Positions 38,396 through 50,866 of a stretch of 64,000 nucleotides of DNA are shown piece by piece. This DNA comes from Panagrolaimus kolymaensis (Eukaryota > Nematoda > Chromadorea > Rhabditida > Panagrolaimidae), in NCBI GenBank assembly GCA_028622995.1, contig JAJQJQ010000015.1, forward strand, positions 1,302,001-1,366,000, in the 5' to 3' direction. The notes under the pieces were generated by a model. That model worked only from the letters and a program-made list of their open reading frames with translations, had not been told where the DNA came from and ran no database searches. Positions within the stretch are counted from its first letter, which is position 1; each line of letters begins with the position of its first letter. Position numbers and translations under genes: made by a program.

Positions 38396-39376
38396 AATTT
38401 TATAAACCAAATATACACAATGCCTTGCCACAAATATGGTCTCATTTTTTAATTGCCGCTTATAAAAAAGTTTTGTAAATAAAAACTTATCTTTAAAAAA
38501 TGTTTTAGAAATTAATAAAAATATTTTAAAGAAGTTTTTAATTCAACAAAAAATTAAAATTTTGACAGTCTAATATAAAATTTCTAAATTGAGCGTTTTA
38601 CTATTTTAAGGGTTTGTGTGTAGTTTTTTTTACAATGCGGAACAAATATTTTAAAATAGCTAAAGGTGTAACTCAATTTTTTTTTGAAAATGTGTTGTAA
38701 AAGTTCAATGTAAATATGTAGTAAAATGCAAGAAGTTTTAAAGAGTTAGAATAAATTATTTGACTCTCTCAATTTTATTTATTAAGCATTCATGAGAGCC
38801 TAAAAATAATATGAACTAAAATGAAAGAAAATCAAAAAGATATTTTTCTTTTATTATAAAAAGGAAAAGGCATGATCAAGCAAGTTTCCAAGAGAAAGTT
38901 TGAAATGTATCCTCGCATCGACATTTTCCGTATTACAGGCAACATCTTTGTGGCTTTAAAAAGAACATTTTCATTATTAATTTTCGGTCTCATTAATCTC
39001 TGTTCTGCTAAAAAAAATTAGAAATTTTAATTAGTGTAAATCCATGGAATTAGCATTTCCTTATTAGACTTAATTCAAATGCATTTTAAAAAGCGAATAG
39101 TTTCACGGCCTTTTGAAATAGCGATAATGCTTCCATTCATCGATGGATTCGCATTCAATGGAAGAATCTTTCTTTGGAAAAATTACTTTTAAAGAAAAGC
39201 TTATAAAATTTTTTAAAAGTCAAATAAAAAAGGCACATTTCCTGATTATAAATTTTATCTTTTGTTTGAAAAAAATATTATTACCTTTAAAAATCTTTTG
39301 GTCCATTTTTTTCTCTTTAAAAAGGCATCTTTGAATACGATAGTCTTTTCATTTGAGGCATAAAAAAGCGGAGACG
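38396..39376. other. Intergenic region
   Basis: About 1 kb of AT-rich sequence. AATAAA-like signals occur near 38476-38520, fitting the 3' end of the preceding gene. Nothing else is seen. Confidence 0.5.
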
Positions 39377-40529
39377 ATGGACTATATTTTATGGAAGCGA
39401 AATGAATATTTAGAACTTTATAATTGTTCTTTTTATGACATAGAATCAATCCCTCTTGAAAAACGGCAACATTTTTATGTTGGACTTTCATTGGTTATAA
39501 TGTTTCTGATTTTTGAAACTTTGTATATTCCTTCTCTTTATGTTATGAGAAAACCAGCATTTTATGCCCAACCATGTTATAAAATTATGCATTATATGGG
39601 TGTCGTTGATCTCATGTGTATGCTTATGAATGGATTTTCCACAGGAGTTTTTGCAATGACTGGAGCAGTTTTTTGTTCGCATCCTACTCTAATTTATGGT
39701 CTTGGTACTTTTGGATTAGGTAAACGTTTAAGCACTGAGTTTGATAGCTTTGAAACTATACTTTTTTTTTTTCAGCTTTATGGGCAGCTCAAAGTGATGC
39801 TGGCATGATTCTCGCTTTGAATCGATGCCTTGAAATGTATGACCCAGGAACATGTACCAGGTTTTTTGGTGGTAAAAAGACTTATCTATGGTTGATGTTT
39901 CCAACCATTCATGCTCTATGTTTTGGGATTTTTACAAAACCTATTTTATTTAGTGGTATCCATATTTCATGGTAAAAGATTTCCTTTTTTTGATTTTTAT
40001 AAAATTAATTTTATTAGGTTCTTGAATCCTCATGTTGGTTATTATGAAGATTATTCCACGAGATATATGAATTGGATGCATGTCATTCATAATATCACTG
40101 TTTTAGTTGGACTTACCGTTCTTTATACTGCATTTCTTGTCATCCTAATTCGAAAAGCTCATCTCATTCAAAGTTCTTCAAGAACTGAATCACAACGACA
40201 AGTAAAATAATTTTTTAAAGCTACCGTAATCTTTTCATTTTTAGTCATTTATTCAAGTATTTATCATTTGCATTTTTAATGCTTTAGCTGCAGCCATTTA
40301 TATTTATGAACAATTTTTTACCGTATCCAACATTGTAATTCTTGCGGGTTCATATTCATGGCTTTGTGCACATGGATGCCCTTCCGTAATTTATCTTTTG
40401 ATGAATCGTTCAATGAGAAATAATCTCAAACGATCATGTGGCTCAATTGGACCAATTAAATCATCAACATATATTTCAACTATTCAAGTAAAAAGTAGTG
40501 GAAATCAAAATCAAACTCACCACCATTAA
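39377..40529 (+). CDS. Serpentine chemoreceptor, class T (Srt-like)
   Basis: Four exons: 39377-39719, 39776-39971, 40018-40201 and 40245-40529, giving 335 aa with consistent phases and introns of 43-56 bp. The Srt hallmark is present after the first span: [19 protein letters not shown], then [19 protein letters not shown]. Later segments ([20 protein letters not shown] in place of the DRY-type region, [18 protein letters not shown] in the extracellular loop) fit the same family. The last span ends [18 protein letters not shown], typical of TM7 in Srt receptors. The C-terminus is Ser/Gln/His-rich. It is a probable G-protein-coupled chemosensory receptor. The start is the Met of [14 protein letters not shown], in line with other Srt N-termini. 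Confidence 0.85.
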
Positions 40530-41046
40530 CATCATCATAATACTCATCCACATGCTTAAATCGAAAACCGAAGAAGATAAGAAATTGTTAACAAAACTTA
40601 AAGCTTAAATTGAACAAACGGTTTTTTTATATTCCTTTCCATGTTTTCCAAATCATTCAAAATTTTAAAGATTAAATTAAGGTTTTTGTTTATCTTTCTC
40701 TCATTTTTATTCCTTTTTTCTTTCCGATGTCAGATCTATTTATTATAATCATCTTCTTCATCATATGATATCCTCCTTTTTAATTTCAAAAACGTATAAA
40801 AATGTATGTTTATTATTTTCATTTTTTCAAACAACTTTTTTTCTGGTTTAAAATATAAAAGAAAAAACAATAAATATGAAATAATAAAGAAAAGAGATTT
40901 TTGGTTTTGAGAGAGAACAACAAGAAAGAAATAAAGATAGAGAGAAAATAAAAAGAAAAAGCAGAAGATCAGATTTGTTATTTTCTATAATATTTTTTTA
41001 CACAACTTTGCTTATTTTGCATCCATTCAAAAGCACATGATGTTCA
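40530..41046. other. Intergenic gap between convergent genes
   Basis: 517 bp of AT-rich sequence between two convergent 3' ends, with several AATAAA-type signals on the plus strand near 40869-40888 and 40932. A short A/G-rich stretch (AGAGAGAAAATAAAAAG type) lies at 40905-40975. No gene. Confidence 0.55.
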
Positions 41047-43218
41047 TCAAATGGGAATCCGGAAGCAACCAATTTTTCGCTTTGCAACAATAACATGATA
41101 TAAATGAGCTTCGATCTCTACACATCCATCAAGGTGCTGATCAACAATTTCTACCTAAATTATAAAAAAAGCGGGGGATTATCGCGTGATTTTAGAAAAT
41201 TAAAAAGAGATCTTACATCTTGAAGGAGTACGCAAAGACTTGCATATTCACGCAAATGTGGAACATCATAACAAACTGGGGGTGGATTTCGGATTGAAAT
41301 TTCTTTGGAATAGTACACATGATCATTAACTGAGAGGGAAAACTTGAGTCCAACATCTTCCGAAATGTAAGTTATATTAACACAAACTTAAAAATGTTAT
41401 TATTAAACCTTTTATTATGGACGCTGGCTGAAACTCACCAGAATCATCCAAATGCAATTTCCTAATAATCAAATGTTCGCAGCAAGCACAATTTTTATTT
41501 GTACATGAACAACCATTTTGGGTGGTAACTTTATTAAAAATTTCGGGTTTACTATTTCTAAGCATAAGCAATCTGTGAGCATATTCACTGACTAAAAAAA
41601 GATACTACTGTAATCTCTGATCACTCAAGAATAAAAATATTATAAGAACTTACAAAGTTCTTCTTCCGTTTTTTGTTTAACAATTATTACAATTTGTGCT
41701 GTATCCGTTTGAAATCTTACACGTGCTTTACGACCCTTGGAAATAACATGTGTAACATCAACAACAATATAATCTAAAGAAAAAATAAGTTTTTTTTGTA
41801 AAAAAACAAGATTTTTTTTGCAAGCAATATTTTCGAGCGGGAAAATGACGCGATTCTTTTTTGCTACAACTTGATTGGAATGTATTTTGGTGTACCGTAA
41901 ACCGAATTATAAGTTAAGGATGAAAATCAAGAAATTTAGGAGAGGCTTTTTCGAAAACTAAAAAGCTATTAAAGGAAATGATTTCACATGGGCATTCGAA
42001 ACATATTGGGCCACCAAGCTCGAAAGAAAGATACACAAGACTTTCTTAGTAATGGACCAAATCTTAATTAATATTGAAGCACGAACCTTGAATGTCATCA
42101 GGAACATCAAAAAGTCGTAAACCAAGAAAAACTTTGGATTCATCAAGCAAATTTTTGGCAACTCGAACAATGGTATTTTCTTCAAAATCCAAATCATTTG
42201 AACTTCGTTCCATTGAACCATCTTGAAGCATCAAGGATTGTAAATCGAATTGATTTTGAGCTGTCAACATGCTAATTGCATATGAGATATTACATTTACG
42301 AGCTCCACAAAAATCATCTTCAGGTTGAATTTTAAAATAAACATCCAAAAATGTGTTTTCCTGCAATAAGCTTGTCTTTATAAAAAACGTGTTTTTTCAT
42401 TATTCATGTTTCACACTTTTCATTTTTTATAAAAAGTTGTTGAAAAAAAAATGAATGATGTATGATTTTAAAAAAAGTCTCATGTTCGATTTTTAGTCGT
42501 TGTTATCATCAATTAAAGAAAATTATAGAATCCCGCTGCTTTTAACCTTGGGCAAATCAAAGCTAAAGTCTATGTATGTTTCTTTTGTTTGAAAAAATAC
42601 AAGAATCATCAAAGTTTTTGATTCATATTTTTGTGCATTTACAAAAAAAGATAGATTATTTGCGATGACGGTGTAAAATAACCTTCCAAATTTGACCAGA
42701 CAAAACAAAAGAGATCTTTTAAAAATGAAATAGAAAAGTTTATTTGTTCGCCGCCAAGAAAATTAAAAATCTATCTTTTTTGCGTTTAAAAAGAATTTTA
42801 AATTAAAGACACTCCAGTAGATAAGTTGTTTTTTTTTCTTTTTTCTGAATCGCAAAAAAAAAATAGCAATTCTTTGATTTAAAATATGCTTTGAATGGCG
42901 AAGGAAAAAAAAGGTCAGAAAAATATGCGTTCTCTCAAAACATGCGCAATGAAAGGGGAAAGGCGGAAAAACAAAAAACACATTACTACACGCGGAATTG
43001 AAGCCTAATACTTTGATTATCATTAAAAAAAATCTTAGATTAAAGACCTATCAATGCGAAAAGAAAAAAAATCTTTTCCATTTTTCATATTTCTCGATTT
43101 TAGTGGCCAAATTACAACTTACCCTTCTTTCAATTACAGCATTAACATTGCCAAAAAATTGGAATTGAAAAAATAAAAATAAAACATATATAAGAAGTTT
43201 TTGAGTCATCGCTTGCAT
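41047..43218 (-). CDS. Secreted cysteine-cluster protein (DUF4773-type)
   Basis: Six exons: 43218-43123, 42360-42087, 41773-41654, 41591-41439, 41386-41217 and 41154-41047, giving 306 aa. Exon 1 is almost exactly a signal peptide (QKLLIYVLFLFFQFQFFGNV, cut near NVNA). The middle is unassigned, with FCGARKCNISYAISML. The C-terminal about 110 residues carry the nematode DUF4773 pattern: GCSCTNKNCACCEHL, a conserved VGLKFSLSVNDHVYYSKEIS segment, RNPPPVCYDVPHLREYASLC, and a final GCVEIEAHLYHVIVAKRKIG. Eight or more Cys residues suggest a disulphide-bonded extracellular domain. Function of the family is unknown. Intron 1 is 762 bp. Splice phases all agree, so I am confident of the model. Confidence 0.82.
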
Positions 43219-46200
43219 AATTGTGAAAAACGAAGGTTCTGCTGCTCCAATCTATAGGAAAAATTTGTGAAGATTGGCAACGATCAAAACCAAAAGGAAT
43301 TCAGCTGATGCTATTATACTGCTGAACCCGATCGTTTATTGCAGCGACAACTGATGAATGAAAAACAAAGAAAGCTCACGAATGAAAGAAGGAATACTTT
43401 CGATCAAAAGGCGGAGTTTCTTACCTTCCTTCTTTTCTCCTTCACCAAATGCAATGATAAAAAAATTTCTTTGTACAAAAAAACAGGGTGTTTCTTCTTC
43501 CGCCGTTGTTGTTGCTACTTAATTTTTATTCATACAAAAAAAAATTTAAAGTTACTGTAACAAAAAAACTCGAGGTCGCGACAAAAAAAATAATTTTCCT
43601 CTTTTTTTTATTATCCTAAAAGTGATGTTTTTTTCAAAGATAGAAAACCCAAAAATTATCAATGTGTTTTTTTTTGTTTATAAAAATTTGACCCTGAAAA
43701 ATTATATGTATGTGAAAATGAGTGTAAAAATAACAGTCAAAAATGAAATTTGCTCTCTAATTTAAGGAAAAAAAATGTAAGCAAAAAAGAAGAGCAATTA
43801 TCACCCAAGATGATGACGATGATGATAAAATGCAAAAAAAAAGTTTTGAAGCTATTTAAACAGAAGCGTCTCGACGACGGTGGGGCCTTAAACTAAACAA
43901 ACATTATCACTTAAATAATAAAAAGTCAATTAAACAACAAAACTACAGGGGTTTATTTATGTGTACTTTAATTTTGATTTAAAAATGAAACCCTAAACTT
44001 TTTTAACTCTCTTGACTGCAATAATTCCAAATAAAACTTAAGTGTTTAAACTTTTTTTAAACTTTGTACCAAAAAGAAGAATAAGCACAAATCAAAAAAG
44101 TGAAAATCTTGCAAAAGTAAAAAATCATAGTATTCTTGTATTTGATTGATGTATGTACATACTTGAAAGTAGCTTATAAAATTTTGATCCAAAATCTCAA
44201 TATTTCACTGTTGTCAACTACAATAAAACTTTTTTTAAACTCATGATAAGCTTTAAGAAAGGAGGTGCAACTCTTTTTTGTGTTTCATCACCTGAGAGAG
44301 ACATCAGAAATAAATCTGAAACAAAGTTCATTTCTTCAAAGAAGTCCAACTCACTATTAAGCATTTTTTAACCCTTGTTATCAAATTTTTGTTTAAAATC
44401 ATAATAAAGGCGCTATTAAAAAATAATCATCAGATATTTTTTGTTTATACTTTGCTATACAGTATCGAAAGTTAGGTATTATGTTTTTCTAGCCTTTTTG
44501 AGTTTTTTTGTTGATGAAATAAACCTAAAATTCTTTATTTACTTATTTATAGGGAGAAAATGGTTCGAAAGCAGATTTCATGTTTTCTTTAACGGCGATG
44601 CAGTTAAAATTGTTGTAAAAAACAAAAATAAAATGTCTAGACAAACACTAGAGAAAAACAGCATAACGGCGTTAAATTGCAACATAGCCCTACCGTAAAT
44701 TGTTTATACTTCACTCAAAAAGTTGTTTTTTTGTTATTCGAAACTAGAAATACAAAGATAAAAAAACCGCAAAAACAAATAATAACGAGTTTATAGGCAA
44801 AATGCAAGCCTATGCAAAATAAATTGGTTTTAAAGTGATAAGATAAATTAGCAGACGCCATTAAAAATAGGTAGAAAATGGTCTTTGACCAAAGTTTTCT
44901 TCTCTTGCAAAAATAAAGTGATAAAAGCCTTAGTTTCTGGGAAGCTAAAATTGGATCATAATAAAACTAAAAAAAGAATAATCTTTTGATGACGAACATC
45001 GATACGATAGAGCGAGCTTATCTTCTAATAAAACTATAATATGTAAATAATTCCTTGTCCTCTCTTCTAATGACTAGTTAAAATTTTGATTGGACATGAG
45101 AGAGACAGATTGCCTGTAATGGTTTTAGAAACTTAATGATGAAAAGAAAAAAAACATTTTTATACAAAAATGGGGTATTTAAAAATGGAGGGTGTTAAAA
45201 GCATGCTTTTTCATAATCAAAATAAACAGAAAGCTTCTATCAAATTTGACGCATAAAGCTAAATTTTTTATGACAGCAAGTCAAAAAAAGGGGGCAGCCA
45301 ATTTCCGTAAATTTTTATAAGCAATCAAAAAAAATTACGTCAATGAATTTTCCAAATCAGTCATAAGAAAATTTTAATGCTTGTTTTCTTCTTTTCCATC
45401 TTTTTTTGCGGAGATTTTTTTGAAATCCATAACTTTGTTATTGTTCGTGTTCGCAAACTAGAAATTCAGTTCTTTTTTTCCCTATATTGTTTTTTATTTG
45501 CTGAAATCAACTTTTTATGATCAAAATAAGGAAGGAAGTGATTGACTGACGACAACAATAATGGGTACCGTAAAAATAAAGGTGGTTAAAACATTTTTCT
45601 TCCGCCTTTCGACTTCTTTATTTTTTTCTACAAAAAGACCTTTTCCATTAATTTATGGAATCAGTGACATTCATTATTTTCGTGATCAAATTCATGGAAC
45701 AGCTTTGGCAAATGGCCAAAGTTCAAGTGAATGATTTTCGTGTGCGTTAACTAACTTTTTTGATTTTTTCGTTTTTCAAACAAAAAATGGGTCAACATAA
45801 TTTTTTTGTTTTTCACAATTATTTTTTTGTAAATGATGTAAAAAATTCGTTGAAAAAAGGCTCGAACTCGTTTTGTTTGAAAAAATTAAATAGTATCATT
45901 TTTTTCTTTCTCCACCCAACCCAATAAGTTAAAATAAACCATCAGCTGAAAGGTTTTGGTTTCAGGACGTCAAAAATTAAAAAAATGTGTTTATCAAAAA
46001 TGAAAAAAAAAATTGAAAATTCTTTGCTCTTTTTTTTTATTCCTTGCTCCCACGTGGAGGGTGAAAACTTGTCTTTATTTTTCCATTGAAACGTTTTTTC
46101 TTTAATTTATCAAATCTATTTTTGAAACATTTTTTTTTTCAATAACAAGAATTTTTTAAATAAAACAAAACATTAATACACTGAGATCAAGGAAAGAATT

Positions 46201-46343
46201 TTAAAAAAATCGATTAACCGGAAATAGCAAAGACAAAAAAATGTTTAAAATGCGGAGATAAATATCGTGGCAGCGAAAATAGTAAAGTTCACGATTTTGC
46301 CAAAATGGTGTTATTGAAATATTAACGAAAAGCTTAGATTCCT
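43219..46343. other. Long gene-poor interval
   Basis: About 3.1 kb without recognisable coding sequence. It is AT-rich with many A and T homopolymers. Open frames (for example 44441-44698) give low-complexity translations without splice support. It could hold regulatory DNA for the divergent flanking genes, but no motif stands out. Confidence 0.5.
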
Positions 46344-47858
46344 TTACATTCGTGTATTTGTTCCATTTCTAGAAGCTACATGTCCAACAGAATATCCTTG
46401 AGTTTTTCGTCTATGTAAAACAACTAAGATAATGATTACAATTAGAATAATAATGATAGCAAGGATTCCTCCACCAATAGCATAAACGGCCCAAAGTGGA
46501 AGTGGGGAATACCATGGCTTTCCTCCATCAATAGCCGGATAATATTCACCTCGAAGGGTTGAAGAATAAGCTGTAATCATTTCAACAATGGCTCGATTAA
46601 AATCTTTTGTTTGAAGATATGGAAGTACCACTTCGTCAACCTTATCAATAATTTTTTGATTAATGATTGAAGCAGAACCATCGCCAACTGCCGTGTAAAT
46701 CTAAATAATGTTTTTTTAAATAAGTTAATAGGTACATCATTTTTGCCATTTAGCTTTAAAAAGAAAATCAAAATTTAATTTATTGAAGTAAAAAACTTCA
46801 GGTTCATTTCATTTTAGGAAATTCATTGTAGAAAAAATATGTCATTAAAAAAATTCTTGTTGAATGGGCACTCAGCGTTTATCGATAGAAAATTTGTCAA
46901 AACAAAGTGTTCAATGAGAACGCTTATGAAATTATTACGTGAAGTGAAATATTAGATATTCGACTAATGAGCTCTAAAGAAATTTTCTCTCCAAAAAAAA
47001 ATAAAAAAATGACTCATTTTCAAACTTGTTTTAATTTATCAAACTTAAAATTATCTAATTCTATCAATTTTTTTCTAAAAAAAAAAAGAAATTATATCTT
47101 ATTGCATTCCAAGCGTCCATATGTTCTTCGCCGTACCGTAATACTTTTTGTTATAAAATGAATAAATGAAAAACTAATTTGTTACGAATGTTTCAAGTAT
47201 TTTTTTTATGGCTCCAAACAAATTAAATTATCCATTTTTCTTTGTTTTGAAGTCTATCATTTCAAAGAATATGTATGTGGCGCAAACTTACCATATCAGA
47301 TGTGATCACAATTAAAATATCATCATCACAACTTCCTCGTTGTTGACGATATCGAAGGGCATGAGCAAAATTTCGAATAAGGTGGAGTTTACCTTCAGGG
47401 GTTCTAAAAATTTCATGTTATTGCATTATTTAAAAAAAACAAAGATTCTTACTGTTCTTCAGGAGTATTTCCAATGCTAATAGAATTTAAAAGAGCCACA
47501 GAAATAGTGACACCTTGAACGCCATTTGGAGCTACAAAGCATCGACTTTGATCCTGACATGAACAATTTGTGGATTTTTGAGTATATTGTAGCATCGAAT
47601 CAATATAATCTGCTACTAAAAAAGTGAAAAAAGTTAAAAAGGTAAACAATAAGTAATAGTACCTGTATTATTTAGATTTGTAACATTTGCCAAAATTCCA
47701 TTTGGATCACAAATTAATCCAGGTTTTGATAATTTACAAATTTGATAATCCCTCAATGAATTGGGATATGTATCAGGCGTATAATAAATAAATCCAGGAT
47801 TAGCTTTCACCGAAATTAAAAAGAAAGAAAAAATTAAAAAACCAATAATTTTAAGCAT
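46344..47858 (-). CDS. TPM-domain single-pass membrane protein (MOLO-1-like)
   Basis: Four exons: 47858-47663, 47615-47453, 47403-47292 and 46700-46344, giving 275 aa. A signal peptide (LKIIGFLIFSFFLISVKANP) is followed by the YYTPDTYPNSLRDYQIC start, paired Cys, the NCSCQDQSRCFVAPNG segment, FAHALRYRQQRGSCDDDILI, then GDGSASIINQKIIDKVDEVV. This is the TPM/MOLO-1 domain layout of nematodes. A single span (VYAIGGGILAIIIILIVIII) and a short basic tail complete a type I protein of the usual length. C. elegans MOLO-1 is an auxiliary subunit that raises activity of levamisole-sensitive acetylcholine receptors; a similar role here is inferred by family. The last intron is 591 bp. It could be a paralogue rather than the MOLO-1 orthologue. 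Confidence 0.78.
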
Positions 47859-48590
47859 GATTCAATGCGAATTGCAATGACACGTCTTTGTCAACAACAA
47901 GGAAAAAATTTGTGAAGGGTTTAACGAAAATTTCGTTTTTGCGCCTTTTATATAAACATCTTTTGAAAACGTGTGTGAGGATGATAAGAAAATCAGCCGA
48001 TGAATCATGAACAAACTTTTGACTCTTGGTTGTGTTGATTGCTTACTTTGTTGGAGGCGGAAGGAAAGTGTTTGTAAGTTTTTTTACGAAAAAAAAAAGT
48101 CAGAAATGACTAAGTTTTGACAACGTTTTTTCTTCTCTTCTTTTCTTTGAATGACCACCGGAAAAGTAATAATAATTATGCGATGAAGCTAAAAAAAAGA
48201 TGAGTCTTCAAAATAAAAAAATCGATGAAAGAAAGATGGAAAGAAAAAAATATGACGGACGATGCATGCCTTATAAGGCGCCGCAGCCGCTTAACATTTT
48301 AAAATCGCCGATCAAAGACGGTTTTTTTGTGTGAAAAAAAAATGTAAACAAATTCCTCGTTTGACTTGATTGTGTAAGATTTTTGAAAGTGAAACCAAAT
48401 CGGTTTTAAAAGTTGGAAAATAAGAAAAATGGTACAAGTGAGGATTTTCTCAAGAAAAAAACACAGCATGCATAAAATTATTAAAACACTTTTGATATTT
48501 CCAAAGCTTCAATTTCAAATGAAAATCAATATTATTTATTAACCGCCATATACGATATTATTATAATTAATGTTTCACAAACACAAGAAA
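47859..48590. other. Intergenic region
   Basis: About 730 bp upstream of the MOLO-1-like gene, AT-rich. A short GC-rich palindrome-like patch (CCTTATAAGGCGCCGC) lies at about 48269-48284. No gene is supported. Confidence 0.5.
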
Positions 48591-50668
48591 TTACTTTAAA
48601 ACTTTTTTTGAACTTTGACTAGCTGATTCGACAGAAGGTTCATGAATTTCAAAATAATGAGGATTACATTCACATAGAGTCACGAACATAGGAATTGGAT
48701 AAGCCATAGACAAGAGAACATTTTTGTTAGGATTTTCAGCAATTAACAAAGCCATCTTATAACTAAAAAGAATTTAATAGAGTTAATTTTAATCTATGAA
48801 AGAGTTTTGAAAAAAAAGTAATCTACAAAATCATGAATAACATTAACTTACTAGGTTGCCATAACAAAAAAATGTTGTCGTTTGATTGATTGTCCAAAGA
48901 AACAAGCATGTCGAAAAGTTTCTGGAACATCAATTTTATCCAAGAAGGATTTCCAAAGTTTAGGATCATCTTCAAATTCGCCATCGCTTCCACCAATATC
49001 TTTTTCAGCTGATGAAATAATAAATTGAAGAAAATCACCATCCTTTGAATCCTTTAACCATTTTCGAGATGCTGAAGGAGCTATTACATGATAGCTGGAA
49101 CGATGTTCGAGTTTACGTCGGAATCCAAGTGAAAATAATTCATTATTTGCTTTAGCTCTAAAAAATAAACGTAAAAATTATATGATTAACAGTAAATAAA
49201 AAAACATACACAGCTTGAAGCAATTTTTGAGAACGATCTTCGATAAATGGTTGTTCCAAAGCTTCACGAAGCAATTTATCAGCAGATTTTGGACCAGAAG
49301 GAACAATGACATTCTTGAATTCTTCACTCAAAAATGGAGTAATTGGAAGAATTTTGGTGTTGTAAGCTTGTGGAGGCAAATCACCCTTTTCTTTTACAAA
49401 ATCAGTATAAAGAAGACGAGAATATTGAAGATTTTTATTGATGGATGCTTTGCTTGGACGAGCTGATAAACTGATATCAACATTCTTGAGAGGTAAATTT
49501 TGATGATTTTCAATAGGATGAATTGAGTGAGGTTCGTTAAGCAATTGATATGATGAAAATGAAGGTTCACCATTGAAATTTTCCTTTTGTTTTCGTCGAA
49601 TTAACCAAAAAGCTATACCAGCAAGCAAAGAACATAGAATGATTACACCGCAGATGCTTCCACAAATAATTGCAAATAAATATCCAATTTTCAAATCAAG
49701 TAATTTTGGAGACGTTGTTGCAGTGGTTGTTTCTAACACTTTGATTGCCAATGGCTCATTAATTGTTACAGAATTATCAATTTCTTTTCTTTTCTCCCTA
49801 AAAAATATATAGAAAAGTGATTATAAACGAAATCTTACTTTGTAATATTTTGATAAAGTAGCCAAGCATCCGGAAATCGAAAAGGCTTTCCACAGAAAAT
49901 ACCATTTGCAATTCGACCTGATTGATACCATTCTTCATGATGTGGAAGTTGTTTAAGCAGTAAGCCACCTGAGTATCGACTTTCAGAATTTAAAATCATT
50001 TTCTTTGTAATAGTATCATATTCGTAAATAGAACGCATGTAAGAAGCATATGTATCTCCAGGAGATGTGTTATTTTTTTCATTTATATGGTAACATGTAT
50101 TTGGGTTTGACGAATAAAATGGTTTATTATCACTTCTAGCGTCTGTAATTTAATTAAAACTTATAATTTAAGTTGTTTTAATAATAGATAAAAGAAACTA
50201 TTACCTCGTGCGAAAATGGTATTATTACCGGATTTCAATAAATATACGCTTGGAAATTGATTACTGCATACATCTCTAAGCCATGGGAGTTCATTATAGA
50301 TAGTTATGGAGCACAAATTTATACTAAAACTATATTTTAAACAAAATAATTTAACAACGAAAAAAAACATACTCATCATTGCAATTTTCAAATTCTTCAA
50401 AAGATGGAGAACACCATTCAGCCAAAAGAATATCATGAGGATCTTTTCGAGCAATCATAAATCCAATTGAACGACCTTCTGAAGTTTTTACAGTCAGTGT
50501 TTGATCTTCAAAATGAAAAAATTCTTTTAAATTTCCAGGAATTTCATCGTTATTTTTTGCAATAGAAAAAGCTTCAGGTTCTTCATAAAACGATGTTCGA
50601 GTTAGTCCTAAAAAACTTTGGCACACGATAAAGTTGTGAAACAGAATTAAAACCAATATCATCAACAT
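48591..50668 (-). CDS. Type I membrane receptor with unassigned conserved cytoplasmic domain (left member of pair)
   Basis: Six exons: 50668-50373, 50329-50205, 50142-49839, 49797-49210, 49157-48852 and 48762-48591, giving 596 aa. It opens with a signal peptide (MLMILVLILFHNFIVCQS); a Met further upstream at 50725 was not chosen because it would bury that peptide. The ectodomain (to about residue 265) has several Cys pairs and N-glycosylation motifs and ends near GIFCGKPFRFPDAWLLYQN. One span follows (LFAIICGSICGVIILCSLLA). The cytoplasmic part of about 300 aa contains YSRLLYTDFV, PFLSEEFKNV, GFRRKLEHRSSYHVIAPSA, a block with DGEFEDDPKLW, LDKIDVPETFR and FFVMATYYKMALL, and YPIPMF. No kinase or other known domain was recognised. 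The plus-strand gene starting 199 bp away is a clear paralogue. Confidence 0.72.
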
Positions 50669-50866
50669 TTTTTCGTTTAAAATATCTTTTTCTTTCTCTT
50701 CTTTTTTGTCAAAGTAAAAAATCATATAAATTTACATAAAAACATTTTCAAAAAACGCAATTTTTTTGCATGTTCCATGCAAATTATGAATAAGCCTATA
50801 AAAGGAGATAAAAGCTTGAAATGAATTTTAAAATAGTTCAGTCTGCAAACTTTTATTTCAACAAGG
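50669..50866. promoter_or_regulatory. Compact bidirectional promoter with palindrome, octamer and TATA box
   Basis: Only 198 bp separate the two divergent start codons. It holds a perfect inverted repeat, TTTGCATG (50765-50772) and CATGCAAA (50776-50783) with a TTC spacer. The right arm extends into ATGCAAAT (50777-50784), the consensus POU-factor octamer. A good TATA box, TATAAAAG, is at 50797-50804, 63 bp before the plus-strand ATG. Whether one regulator drives both genes is an inference. Confidence 0.6.
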
